Part shown: positions 1 to 8,062 of the stretch, piece by piece
Position numbering within the stretch: position 1 is the stretch's first letter
Layout: each line of letters starts with the position of its first letter
NCBI GenBank assembly: GCA_009840005.1
Contig: VXOR01000068.1
Location: forward strand, 24,087-88,086
From: Gemmatimonadota bacterium
GTDB lineage: Bacteria; Latescibacterota; UBA2968; UBA8231
Direction of reading: 5' to 3'
Length of the DNA: 64,000 nt
Translations under genes and position numbers: made by a program
The notes under the pieces: generated by a model
Database searches by the model: none
What the model saw: the letters and a program-made list of their open reading frames with translations, nothing else
What the model was told of the DNA's origin: nothing

Positions 1-554
1 ATTACCTGCGAGCCCGCCACAATCTAGGTGCGGCGCTGGCGGCGCTGAAGCGCTACGACGAAGCCGAGGTGGTTTATCGGCAGGCCCTAGCGCAAGCGCC
101 CGAAGATCGGGGACTGCACCTCAACTTGGCGGCTCTGTACCGGGCTACGGGACGATACGAGCAAGCGGTTGAGCATTACCGCCGAGTGTTGGCCACAAAG
201 GCCGACGCAGCGGTTTTTCTATTTCTGGGACGAGTCTATAAGAAAATGGGGGCAACAGAGCAGGCCCGGGAAGCCTTTGTGGAGGCGCTAAGTGGCGACG
301 AAGTGCGGGCGCAGGCGGCCAACGAGCTGGGCTTGATCGAGGTTCGACAAGGGGCGTTGGAGCGGGCGGTTGATTATTTTGCCATAGCTCTAAAAGCCGC
401 GCCTGGCAATCACTTGATCGCCTTTAATCTGGGGGCGGCCTACCACGACTTGGGTCAATTCGACAAGGCGGCCGAATTCTACCGCTTGACCCTGAGCTTG
501 GCCCCCGAGTACGCCAAAGCCCAGCGCGCATTGACGCGATTGCAGCGGCGATAG
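1..554 (+). CDS. TPR-repeat protein, 5' end outside window
   Basis: The frame is open from base 3 to the TAG at 552-554, so the gene begins upstream of the window. The visible 183 residues are almost entirely tetratricopeptide repeats of about 34 residues. Typical helix A/helix B signatures are visible, such as LGAALAALKRYDEAEVVYRQ, LNLAALYRATGRYEQAVEHY, LGRVYKKMGATEQAREAF and FNLGAAYHDLGQFDKAAEFY. TPRs are protein-interaction scaffolds, and no catalytic domain is visible. A GTG at 69 lies in the middle of a repeat and is not a credible start. The gene is followed by a 164-bp inverted-repeat element. The function of the whole protein cannot be told from this part. Confidence 0.85.
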   Translation, partial: YLRARHNLGAALAALKRYDEAEVVYRQALAQAPEDRGLHLNLAALYRATGRYEQAVEHYRRVLATKADAAVFLFLGRVYKKMGATEQAREAFVEALSGDEVRAQAANELGLIEVRQGALERAVDYFAIALKAAPGNHLIAFNLGAAYHDLGQFDKAAEFYRLTLSLAPEYAKAQRALTRLQRR

Positions 555-559
555 CCCTG

Positions 560-723
560 AGAAGCTGTCTGAAAACCCCTGGTGGCCTTCGCGCGGCTGC
601 AAACGCGGCGTCCGGCGTTGGGCAAAGCCACCCATATTTCGTCAATATGGGCGGCTTTACCCGCCTTGTCCGCCCCGCTTTCGCTCACGCTCGGGGCACA
701 CCCGGAATTTCCAGACAGCTTCT
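560..723. repeat. Inverted-repeat element (AGAAGCTGTCTG family)
   Basis: The left end AGAAGCTGTCTGAAA (560-574) is mirrored by TTTCCAGACAGCTTCT (708-723), giving 12-bp inverted termini around about 140 bp with no convincing ORF. Single ends or degenerate pairs of the same sequence occur at 10083-10103, 10819-10845 and 36878-36955, so this is a dispersed family. The flanks can be read as a 5-bp CTGAG duplication, but this overlaps the repeat and is ambiguous. It fills most of the 282-bp gap between the TPR gene and the next gene. Confidence 0.6.
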
Positions 724-836
724 GAGAGACCGTTTGGAATCATCATACCTGGCTAAGACGACCGAACCGGCACAAGATACAGCAACGCATTATGCAAGTA
801 CTGCGGCAATTTGACGACACGGAATGGAATGCGAGA

Positions 837-2996
837 CTAGTAAGCGACGGCAAAGACACCGCGTTGGGTGTATTGCTCCTCGGAATCGAGGGTCAATTCG
901 TAGATATAAGTGCCGGGCTGAACCAACGCGTCCTGCCCGTCGCGGCCGTTCCACTCCTGGATAAAGGCCCCACTACGCGCCTTGAACACCGGCAGGTGTG
1001 CCACCAGCCGACCCGCTAGGTCGTAGATGCGCACCTGTACCGGCCGGTCAACTGTGACCTCGCGCAGCTTGTAGGTGATGGGCAACGTCTCGTTGACCCC
1101 ATCGCCGTTGGGTGTAAACACCTTGGGTACCTGCACGTCCACCAACAGATCGCCCCCCACCGGCGTGTTGACCGCCAGCAAATCACCCGCAAAGCGGTAC
1201 GTAGCATTGCCTGGGTCGATGCGCTGGCGGATCTGATCCGGATCGGTGCTGTTGAACACCCACCCGCTGAACTCGGTGCCAAAGCGCAACACCAGCACAT
1301 CAAAGTCAACCTCAACCTGCTTGAAGTTGTCGGCGCTGCCCGTCAGCGGCGGGAAGGACACAATCAGACGATCGTCGAGCAGGTGGGGGACGAACTCATC
1401 CAGATCCACCGTCTGGCCATCGATGCGCACGGCGCGCACGGCATGCGCCCGGACATGGGTGAGGATTTCCAAGCGGTCAAAGCCAGCGTTGTCGTCGTTG
1501 AGGGTGGGCAAGACCACATAGGTAAAGGGCGTGGGTTCAAAGGAGTTGACCTCGATAGGCCAGATCTCACCGACGAGTGCCTGCGCCGATAGGGTTTCGC
1601 TCAACTGCAAGGTGAGTTGGTCGAGGCGAGGGGCCGCATTGAGATTGGCGAAGAGCTTGATGGCGATTTGGATGTATCGGCTGGGTCCAGGCGACAAAAG
1701 CAGGCTCCCGTCCTGCCAGGCGTTAGCCGGCTGGTCGGGGTTGCGCAGGCCGGCGGCAAAGTCGTAGGGCGACGACCAGAAGCTCCAGTTGTCGGCATCG
1801 TAGGTAGGGACTAGCCGGGCGGCGATATCGATTTTGGCATGTTCGTCGCGGGTGATAGATACGAGGTCGTCGTTGATATTGGGTGCGAAGTAGAGTTGGG
1901 GATCGGGGGTGTGGCCGGTACGGGTGCGAATCTCGATGCGGGTGCCTGTGGGCATGTCGCCTTCCCAGCGTATTTTACCCCAGGTGACGGCTTGTCCGAA
2001 GTCGAGGATAGGAGTGAGGTAGGTCGCCTCGTGGACGTAGCCGTCGCCGTAGATTTCAAATTCGGCGATTTCGTAGTCGCGCAAGGGGAAGGCGCGCAAG
2101 GTAAGCCAGCGGACCGAGCGCGTGGGAAAGCGCAGGTCGACGACGGGGCTGAGGTTTTCGCGGGTGGTTTTCAGCACCGTCAGCAGGGGGTCGCCGCTCC
2201 GCACCCACCGCAAGTTGCCCAGCACCGTGCGTCGCGTACTGGTGGCCACAGCGCCTACGTCGCGCTTGGTACTGTCAAAGAGAAAGGTGCTGGTACCGCT
2301 GCATGGATCTGGGGCAAAGACGACTGAGTTATCGCCGGTGCGGATCTCGTACCAAGCTAAGAAATTGTCGAGGAAACTGTCTTGGCCAAAGGTCTCGATA
2401 TCCGGAGCCGGTTCCCGTAGGGATTCGATCAGTTGGCGGTCTTCGCGCTGACTCAGGCGGGGATAGAAGCGGATGCGATTGACGGGGATTGCGCCGCCAA
2501 AATCAAAGACCACGGCTCCTCTCCAGGTAAAGCCATCGCCAGGCCGGCCCCCGGCCCGTTGCACAAAGGTGCGAAAGGTGGCCGTAGCGGGATCGCCGTC
2601 CAGCATTAGCTTGATCGTATTGGCATGTAATTGCGCCTGACCGCAACTATTAGTAAGGACTCTCGAACTGGGCATATAGGGCAGGGGGATCTCGGTCTTG
2701 CTGGCGTGGACATCGGCCCGGGCGATATTGACGGATGGGTCAATCAAACGGGACTGGATGGCTGTACCGGAGAAATCGACCAGCGTGTCGGCCCCCGCGC
2801 CAAAGGGCGATATTCTCACGGGCACTTGTCGCAGTGGCTGGCCGTCGGCATCTTGGATCTGAAAGAAGCTCTCTTCGGTCAAGACCTCCTGCCAATCGTT
2901 GCCGCTAACCCCGCCCAGACGGTATTCGGTTGCAGCAAATACGTGCGCAGCACTGAGTGGCATAGTAAAAACGAAAAAGGACAGAAGCCCTGCCAT
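837..2996 (-). CDS. Secreted discoidin-like protein with FlgD-type C-terminal tail
   Basis: This is a 719-residue exported protein. The ATG at 2996 is chosen because AAGGAG lies 6 bp upstream and a signal peptide follows directly (cleavage near VFA-A, residue 21); a longer frame to 3071 has neither. The middle carries F5/8-type (discoidin-like) beta-sandwich sequence (RIRFYPR, FEIYGDGYVHEATYL, IRIEWEGDMPTGTRIEIR-like stretches) expected to bind glycans or other surfaces. The C-terminal ~85 residues (FTPNGDGVNE, VRIYDLAGRLVAHL, WNGRDGQ, PGTYIYEL) form an FlgD-like Ig fold, often used as a sorting or anchoring tail in FCB-group bacteria. The protein at 60083-62413 is a paralog with the same order of domains. 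The ligand is unknown. Confidence 0.8.
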   Translation of the reverse strand: MAGLLSFFVFTMPLSAAHVFAATEYRLGGVSGNDWQEVLTEESFFQIQDADGQPLRQVPVRISPFGAGADTLVDFSGTAIQSRLIDPSVNIARADVHASKTEIPLPYMPSSRVLTNSCGQAQLHANTIKLMLDGDPATATFRTFVQRAGGRPGDGFTWRGAVVFDFGGAIPVNRIRFYPRLSQREDRQLIESLREPAPDIETFGQDSFLDNFLAWYEIRTGDNSVVFAPDPCSGTSTFLFDSTKRDVGAVATSTRRTVLGNLRWVRSGDPLLTVLKTTRENLSPVVDLRFPTRSVRWLTLRAFPLRDYEIAEFEIYGDGYVHEATYLTPILDFGQAVTWGKIRWEGDMPTGTRIEIRTRTGHTPDPQLYFAPNINDDLVSITRDEHAKIDIAARLVPTYDADNWSFWSSPYDFAAGLRNPDQPANAWQDGSLLLSPGPSRYIQIAIKLFANLNAAPRLDQLTLQLSETLSAQALVGEIWPIEVNSFEPTPFTYVVLPTLNDDNAGFDRLEILTHVRAHAVRAVRIDGQTVDLDEFVPHLLDDRLIVSFPPLTGSADNFKQVEVDFDVLVLRFGTEFSGWVFNSTDPDQIRQRIDPGNATYRFAGDLLAVNTPVGGDLLVDVQVPKVFTPNGDGVNETLPITYKLREVTVDRPVQVRIYDLAGRLVAHLPVFKARSGAFIQEWNGRDGQDALVQPGTYIYELTLDSEEQYTQRGVFAVAY

Positions 2997-3013
2997 GGTG
3001 CGCTCCTTAGTAT

Positions 3014-4230
3014 TTAGTCGACTCGCTCCAATATGCGGCCGATGTGGGTTGTGTCTGCGATTTGTTCCCACTCCACCACGGCTTCGTCGTAGCGCTCTAA
3101 CTGGAAATATGCTTGGCCTAAGGCACCGCGAATCTCGGCGGCGTCTGGTGCGTAGGCCGCTGTTTTATGCAAATAGTCGAGGGGACCTTGGGGATCATTG
3201 CGGCGCAAGCAGAGGAGGCCAAGTCCATACAGACCAAGCGCACTTTGCGGTGCTCGGCCTACCATCTCTTGGTTCCCAAGGTGCCCACCTTGTGACGTTG
3301 CCAAAAGCATTTGCCGCTTCGGTCACATAGGCCCGACCCAGCCAGAAGTACGCCTCCCAATCCTGTACCCGCAAGCCGGCGACCCGCTCAAAAGCCCGGG
3401 CAGCTAACACGGGCCGATCCAAGTCCATATAGACTTTCGGCTTGGGCTGGAACTCCCTGTGGGCCGCACGGTACGGTTAGCCCTTTGTATTGGCAAGGTT
3501 GGCCGTCCTTGGGGGGATGGTCTAGGTCTAGGTGGAGGTAGTTGGTCACATAGAGGTCCAGCCAGCCATCGCCGTCTAAATCGGCAAAAGCCGCACTGGT
3601 GCCCCAACCGGGGTGGTCCACTCCGGCTTGGGCGGCGATTTCATCAAAGGTACTGTCGCCGTTATTGCGGTACAACAGATTGGGACCCCAATAGGTCACC
3701 AATAAGTCGGTATCGCCATCGTTGTCGATATCGCCAGTAGCACAACCCATGCCCCAACCCTTGAAGAGCAGGCCGCTTTGACGGGTCACTTCGCGGAAGT
3801 GCCTCTGGGCGTTGGGGTCGGGTTCGTTGTGGAAGAGGCGGTTGGTCGCTTGTGGCGGGTCCGCGTCTAGCAAGGTGCCGTTGACGAAGAAGAGGTCCAG
3901 CCAGCCATCGCCGTCGTAGTCGAGGAAGGCCGCGCCAGTGCCCGTGGTTTCCACCAAGAGTTGCGGGTGGTCCCGCCCCGAGATATTGACAAAATCTAGG
4001 CCGACTTGGGCCGCCACATCGGAGAATAACACGGGGTAGCTCTCCTCAGCCATACCCGTTGAGGACAGGTGAGTGGTGGATCGGACCGAGGCCGATCTCG
4101 GCTGTTCCGAAGGAGCCTGTGGGGAACATCCAACCGCTAGGATTGCGATGAACCGATCGCGGCCAAGCAGTGCCCTAGACACATTGTCACCTATTGGATC
4201 AATGCGCAATGTCGAAACTGACTGCTCCAA
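3014..4230 (-). pseudogene. Broken FG-GAP (CRTAC1-like) / TPR gene
   Basis: The first ~250 codons (4230 to about 3440, perhaps starting at GTG 4182 with a weak lipobox AVGC) encode FG-GAP/VCBS repeats of the CRTAC1 type with calcium-loop motifs (DYDGDGWLDLF, DIDNDGDTDLL, DLDGDGWLDLY). At VPCGPQG, where family members continue with more FG-GAP repeats and an ASPIC/UnbV domain, the sequence jumps to TPR-like sequence in other frames. MDLDRPVLAARAFERV... continues in a second frame (3195-3428), and LGLLCLRRNDPQGPL... GALGQAYFQLERYDEAV in a third (3014-3310). The simplest reading is a large FG-GAP/ASPIC/TPR protein that lost its middle and took at least two frameshifts. It lies just upstream of the FlgD-tailed gene, on the same strand. 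Confidence 0.7.
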
Positions 4231-4245
4231 AGGATCGCTAGCGAA

Positions 4246-4662
4246 CTAACGCCTAGGAAGCCACTCAATGGCGACGAACGATTCGACCCGGCTGAATTCC
4301 TCGTCGCCGGTTACGAGGGGGACGCCTTTGATCTGGGCCAGAGCGGCGGCGAAGGCATCGGCGTAGGAGAGCGGGAAACGGGCCTTGATATGGGCAGCAG
4401 ACAGGGTATGGGCACGGTCGGCGATGACCATGTCCACCGGCAATTGCTCTACAGCCGCTAGGACATTGCGGCTGTGAGCCACGCCCCGTTCGCGTTCGAT
4501 TATGTAGAGGACTTCCCCTAAATTGATGATGGACATCCACAGGTGGCTTGGGCCTGTTTCTGCTTGGCCGAGCAGGGATTTAACATGGAGGGCACCCGCT
4601 TCATTCTCCAGATAGGCTAAGAGCGTGTAACTATCGAGCACGCGGTCTCTGGGGTCATTCAA
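4246..4662 (-). CDS. PIN-domain ribonuclease toxin (VapC type)
   Basis: This 138-residue protein is a normal length for VapC. Acidic residues expected in the PIN active site are visible: D10 (VLDSYTLLAYL), E50 (NLGEVLY), D102 (SYADAFAAALA) and D120 (LVTGDEEF). VapC toxins are Mg-dependent RNases that usually cut tRNA or rRNA; the target here is unknown. Its start overlaps the end of the AbrB-type gene at 4655-4888 by 8 bp, the usual antitoxin-first operon order with translational coupling. The pair is divergent from the aquaporin gene. A complete two-gene module is inferred. Confidence 0.88.
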   Translation of the reverse strand: MNDPRDRVLDSYTLLAYLENEAGALHVKSLLGQAETGPSHLWMSIINLGEVLYIIERERGVAHSRNVLAAVEQLPVDMVIADRAHTLSAAHIKARFPLSYADAFAAALAQIKGVPLVTGDEEFSRVESFVAIEWLPRR

Positions 4663-4888
4663 TACGACGGTCCTCAGCGCGCTGGGTGAGGAGGGCTTCC
4701 ACTAGGGATGTTGGACCTGCGAGCATTCCTTGGGCTTCTTCGATAGGATCGCCGAGGGCGGGCACGAGGGCCAATCCTCCGCCATAATCGACAATGTGCA
4801 CTTGGTCGCCGGGCCGTAAGCGGTATTTCTTGCGCAGCGGTGCCGGGATGACGACCCCGCCTTTAGCCGATATGCGGGCCGATGCCAT
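4655..4888 (-). CDS. AbrB/MazE-type antitoxin
   Basis: This 77-residue protein has an N-terminal SpoVT/AbrB swapped-hairpin DNA-binding domain (ARISAKGGVVIPAPLRKKYRLRPGDQVHIVDYGGGLALVP). A C-terminal tail (about residues 50-77) is likely to bind and neutralise the PIN toxin. The ATG at 4888 has GGAG about 6 bp upstream; an upstream ATG at 5008 would add 40 residues unlike any AbrB protein. Antitoxins of this class usually repress their own operon, so the 186-bp gap up to 5074 should hold the promoter and operator. It is AbrB-type rather than ribbon-helix-helix. Confidence 0.85.
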   Translation of the reverse strand: MASARISAKGGVVIPAPLRKKYRLRPGDQVHIVDYGGGLALVPALGDPIEEAQGMLAGPTSLVEALLTQRAEDRRIE

Positions 4889-5074
4889 GGTTCTCCGTTC
4901 TGTTAGGTCAATCCGTCGATAGCGTAATATGGATGTCATATATTTCACAAAAAGTATAAACAAACGATGGACAGATTCAATGGGTGCGGTTATTGAGCAC
5001 GGCAGCATGGCCCGCTACATTTATGCGGTCTTTTTGCGGCTCCGACTCTTACTATCGGGCCAACTTGGAAAACT

Positions 5075-5788
5075 ATGAACCTATTGCGAAAATGCGCCGC
5101 TGAATTCATCGGCGCGTTTGCCATTGTCTTTGCCGGTTGCGGTGCCGTGGCCATTGACCAGATTTCCGGCGGGGCGGTCAGCCACGTGGGCGTTGCCGCC
5201 ACGTTTGGGCTGGTCATCATGGTGATGATCTACGCCACCGGCCACATTTCCGGGGCGCATTTCAACCCGGCGGTGACCCTCGCATTCGCGCTGACGCGGC
5301 ATTTCCCCAAAAGGGAGATTGCGCCCTATATCTTGGCCCAGTGCGCCGGGGCCGTGGTGGCTAGCCACATACATGTGGCGAGTTTGTCGTCGGTACTGGC
5401 CGCTACTCAACCTAAGCAGGTCCTGAACTTGGGAGTCACCCTGCCGGTGGACGGCTCGTTCACTACGGCCCTGGTGTGGGAATTCATGCTGACCTTTTTG
5501 CTGATGCTGGTCATTATGAGCATGGCGACCGATTTTCGCGCTGTGGGACCGGCGGCCGGTCTGGCCATTGGCGGCACCGTGGGGCTAGAGGCCATGTTCG
5601 CTGGGCCGTTGTGCGGGGCCTCGATGAATCCTGCCCGCAGCTTGGGCCCGGCCTTGGCAGCCGGCGAATGGACGACTTTTGCCGCATATATCATCGGTCC
5701 GGTGCTAGGGGCAGCGGCCGGTGCGTTGTTCTACGAATTCATTCGCTGTCAAGCGCCTTCCGACCAAGAAGTGAAGGGCTGTTGCTGA
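5075..5788 (+). CDS. Aquaporin / MIP-family channel
   Basis: This 237-residue integral membrane channel has the normal MIP length. Both half-helix signatures are intact: NPA at 64-66 (GAHFNPAVTLAF) and NPA at 185-187 followed by the selectivity-filter Arg188 (GASMNPARSLGP). Six hydrophobic helices are apparent. The sequence style resembles NIP-type and bacterial glycerol/metalloid-permeable channels more than strict water channels. The C-terminus ends in EVKGCC, an unusual cysteine pair. No arsenic or glycerol genes are adjacent, so the substrate (water, glycerol, small neutral solutes or metalloid acids) is open. Only a weak ribosome site precedes the ATG. Confidence 0.9.
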   Translation: MNLLRKCAAEFIGAFAIVFAGCGAVAIDQISGGAVSHVGVAATFGLVIMVMIYATGHISGAHFNPAVTLAFALTRHFPKREIAPYILAQCAGAVVASHIHVASLSSVLAATQPKQVLNLGVTLPVDGSFTTALVWEFMLTFLLMLVIMSMATDFRAVGPAAGLAIGGTVGLEAMFAGPLCGASMNPARSLGPALAAGEWTTFAAYIIGPVLGAAAGALFYEFIRCQAPSDQEVKGCC

Positions 5789-5872
5789 CGTTGGTCGCCT
5801 GATCTACGCAAAATTTCGCAACCTGCCGAACGGTTGCGATCCACATTCCGACGATACGAGGAGAAAGAGATA

Positions 5873-6688
5873 ATGCGCGTGTTGATCATGTCCGACATGG
5901 AAGGCGTAAGCGGCATTGTGGTGTGGGATCAAGTCAGCGGTGGTGCCGCGATGTTTGAAGAGGGCCGACAGCTCTACACGGAAGAGATCAACGCGGCCGT
6001 GCGCGGGGCCAAAGCCGCTGGCGCGACGGAGATTGTCGTGGTCGATTGTCACGGTGCGGGCAGAGGCTGGAGCTTTAATTCGCTCATCCCCGACAAAATT
6101 GATCCCGATTGCGAATGGGTCGCCCATCACGGGTGGGGGCGCTACGACGAGCTGTGGGAGCAAGGATGCGACGCCTGCCTGCTCATCGGTATGCACGCCC
6201 GCGACGGCACCCCTGACGGGGTGCTGTGCCACACCATCTCCAGCGTCCAGTATAGAAATGTTTGGTTCAACGACGATCTCGTCGGGGAAACCGGCGTCAA
6301 CGCCGCGCTCAACGGGCACTACGGAGTGCCGATTGCCCTCGTCACCGGCGATGAGGCCGTCTGCCGCGAAGCCAGAGATCTCCTCGGCGAATCGCTGCCA
6401 ACTGTGGCTGTTAAAAAGGGGCTGAGTCGGTTTAGCGCGCGCCAGCTACCACCCGTCCGCGCCCGTCAGTTGATCGAAGACGGGGCTAAAAATGCGCTTG
6501 CCGATCTGACCCGGACTAAGCCGTATGTTCCTGCAAAGCCGACGACCATCCGAATCGAACTTGCCAGCGTCGATCAACTCGCCGAGTTCAAGGGACGACC
6601 CGGAGTTGAGATAACGGGGCCGCTCTCGGTTGAAAGCCACGCCGAAGACTGGTTGACCGCGTGGAATCAGTTCTGGCCTCATGCTTAA
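5873..6688 (+). CDS. M55 family D-aminopeptidase (DppA-like)
   Basis: This is a 271-residue cytoplasmic metallopeptidase. The ATG at 5873 is preceded by GAGGAG, so the frame extension to 5834 is ignored. Zinc ligands known from Bacillus DppA are at matching places: D8 and E10 (MSDMEG), H60 (VDCHG), H108 (GMHA) and E139 (VGETG). H120 is in the region of the proposed catalytic histidine. M55 enzymes remove N-terminal D-residues from short peptides such as D-Ala-D-Ala, in peptidoglycan recycling or scavenging. The gene precedes an M19 dipeptidase-like gene on the same strand, with a MITE between them, and may form part of a peptide-salvage set with it. Confidence 0.88.
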   Translation: MRVLIMSDMEGVSGIVVWDQVSGGAAMFEEGRQLYTEEINAAVRGAKAAGATEIVVVDCHGAGRGWSFNSLIPDKIDPDCEWVAHHGWGRYDELWEQGCDACLLIGMHARDGTPDGVLCHTISSVQYRNVWFNDDLVGETGVNAALNGHYGVPIALVTGDEAVCREARDLLGESLPTVAVKKGLSRFSARQLPPVRARQLIEDGAKNALADLTRTKPYVPAKPTTIRIELASVDQLAEFKGRPGVEITGPLSVESHAEDWLTAWNQFWPHA

Positions 6689-6696
6689 GCGAAGAC

Positions 6697-6876
6697 CTAG
6701 GTACACGACAGTAGAGTGGTATGGGATGCTTCGCTTCGCTCAGCATGACAACAGGGGCGTCATCCCCGGTCATGCTGAGCCTTTCGGCTTCGCTCAAGAT
6801 AAACTCCGCAAAGCGGAGTCGAAGCATCTCAGCGCTCCCATGCCTAACGTCCATTGGATTACTGTCGTGTACTTAG
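6697..6876. mobile_element. MITE copy 1, 17-bp terminal inverted repeats
   Basis: The left end CTAGGTACACGACAGTA (6697-6713) and right end TACTGTCGTGTACTTAG (6860-6876) are inverted repeats with one mismatch. The element is flanked by a direct repeat GCGAAGAC (6689-6696 and 6877-6884), consistent with an 8-bp target duplication. The interior contains an imperfect hairpin built from GCTTCGCTTCGCTCAGCATGA and its complement. There is no transposase. A second copy with perfect ends is at 53586-53742. Confidence 0.85.
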
Positions 6877-6949
6877 GCGAAGACACACTGTGCGCTTGAT
6901 GGCGCGACCTGTTCGGGATTGGAACGAGGTTTAAACGAGGAGTTGTGCA

Positions 6950-7957
6950 ATGTCGAGTGAAGCGAGGAAGGTGTACGACGAGGCGATTGTCATAGATGGT
7001 CTGAACGTCAGCAACTGGGAGAGCGACGCGGTGTTTGAGCGTTTGCGAGCCGGCAATATCACCGCCATCAACGCCACGGTGGCAACGTGGGAAAATTTCG
7101 TGCAGACCATGGCGCACCTAGCGGTGTGGATGCGGCGTTTTCGCGAGCGCCACGACATCGTGCAGGTGAAGGAGACGGCTGATATTCACGCCGCGAAGGA
7201 ACTGGGCAAGACTGGGATCATCCTCAGTTTTCAAAACGCCTCGCCCATCGAGAACGAATTGGATCGCCTGGGGTTGTTCCTCGCCCTTGGGGTGCGGGTG
7301 ATTCAACTGACTTATCACGAGACCAATCTGCTGGGCAGTGGCTGCTGGGAGCGGAACGATTGTGGCCTGAGCAATTTCGGCGTTGATGCGGTGCGCGAGA
7401 TGAACCGGCTCGGCATTGTCATTGACTTGTCGCACGTTGGTCCGAAGACGACGATGGACGCCATTGAGATGTCCGAGCAGCCGGTTGCGATTACCCATGC
7501 CAATGCCCTCAGTTTTTGCGACCATCCGCGCAACAAGGAAGAAGAGGCGCTCAAGCTCCTCGCCGAAAAGGGGGGCGTCGTGGGTGCCACGTCCTTTGCC
7601 AACTTTCTGCCCAAGGGATTCGATTCGACGGTCGAGGATTTCGTCGATGGCATCGACGACATGGTGGAGCGGATCGGTATCGATCATGTGGCCATTGGCA
7701 CTGATTCCACCCACGATCAGCCGCTCGAATTTTGGCATTACATCGTCTCGCAGCAGGGCACGAAATTTCCCTCGACCTTTGCCGATGGGTCGGTGCCGTA
7801 CACGGAGCTGAGTTTTCAACCAAAGGGGATCGACAGCCCGGCGGAGTTCCCCAATTTGGCGGAGGCCCTCGCCAATCGCGGGTACAGAGCCGAGGAGATC
7901 ACCAAGCTGTTGGGGGGAAACTGGATGAGTCTCTTTGAGCGGGTGTGGAACGTCTGA
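6950..7957 (+). CDS. M19 (renal dipeptidase) family protein with altered metal site
   Basis: This is a 335-residue TIM-barrel amidohydrolase-fold protein preceded by GAGGAG. Family motifs IDLSH (H162), ITHANA (H183) and GTDS (D252) are present. The usual first-metal HxD motif (DGHND) reads DGLNV, so the His and Asp are replaced by L18 and V20, and the bridging-Glu segment reads SFQNASPIE. M19 enzymes hydrolyse dipeptides with wide specificity, including D-amino acid dipeptides. Here the binuclear zinc centre looks incomplete, so the protein may use one metal, another metal arrangement, or be non-hydrolytic. No signal peptide is seen. Confidence 0.8.
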   Translation: MSSEARKVYDEAIVIDGLNVSNWESDAVFERLRAGNITAINATVATWENFVQTMAHLAVWMRRFRERHDIVQVKETADIHAAKELGKTGIILSFQNASPIENELDRLGLFLALGVRVIQLTYHETNLLGSGCWERNDCGLSNFGVDAVREMNRLGIVIDLSHVGPKTTMDAIEMSEQPVAITHANALSFCDHPRNKEEEALKLLAEKGGVVGATSFANFLPKGFDSTVEDFVDGIDDMVERIGIDHVAIGTDSTHDQPLEFWHYIVSQQGTKFPSTFADGSVPYTELSFQPKGIDSPAEFPNLAEALANRGYRAEEITKLLGGNWMSLFERVWNV

Positions 7958-7978
7958 GTCAAAGGACACGGGAGGACA

Positions 7979-8062
7979 GTGACCGATTCGATCAACAGAC
8001 ATTTGCTGGCCATGAGCATGGGAGCGACCACTGGCCCACGGTCAGGGTGCGAACTCGTGTAG
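7979..8062 (+). pseudogene. 5' gene remnant with ribosome site (27 codons)
   Basis: GGAGG followed 3 bp later by GTG opens a frame of 27 codons (VTDSINRHLLAMSMGATTGP, then a short tail) that ends at a TAG inside the 3' end of the convergent Kelch gene. The good ribosome site and protein-like start with nothing behind it look like the first codons of a gene whose remainder was deleted. A functional small protein cannot be excluded. The family is not recognised. Confidence 0.35.

Noticed and set aside
5075..5788. Arsenic-resistance role for the aquaporin.
   Set aside because: The NIP-like sequence and CC tail suggested it, but no arsenic genes are near. The entry stays at family level.
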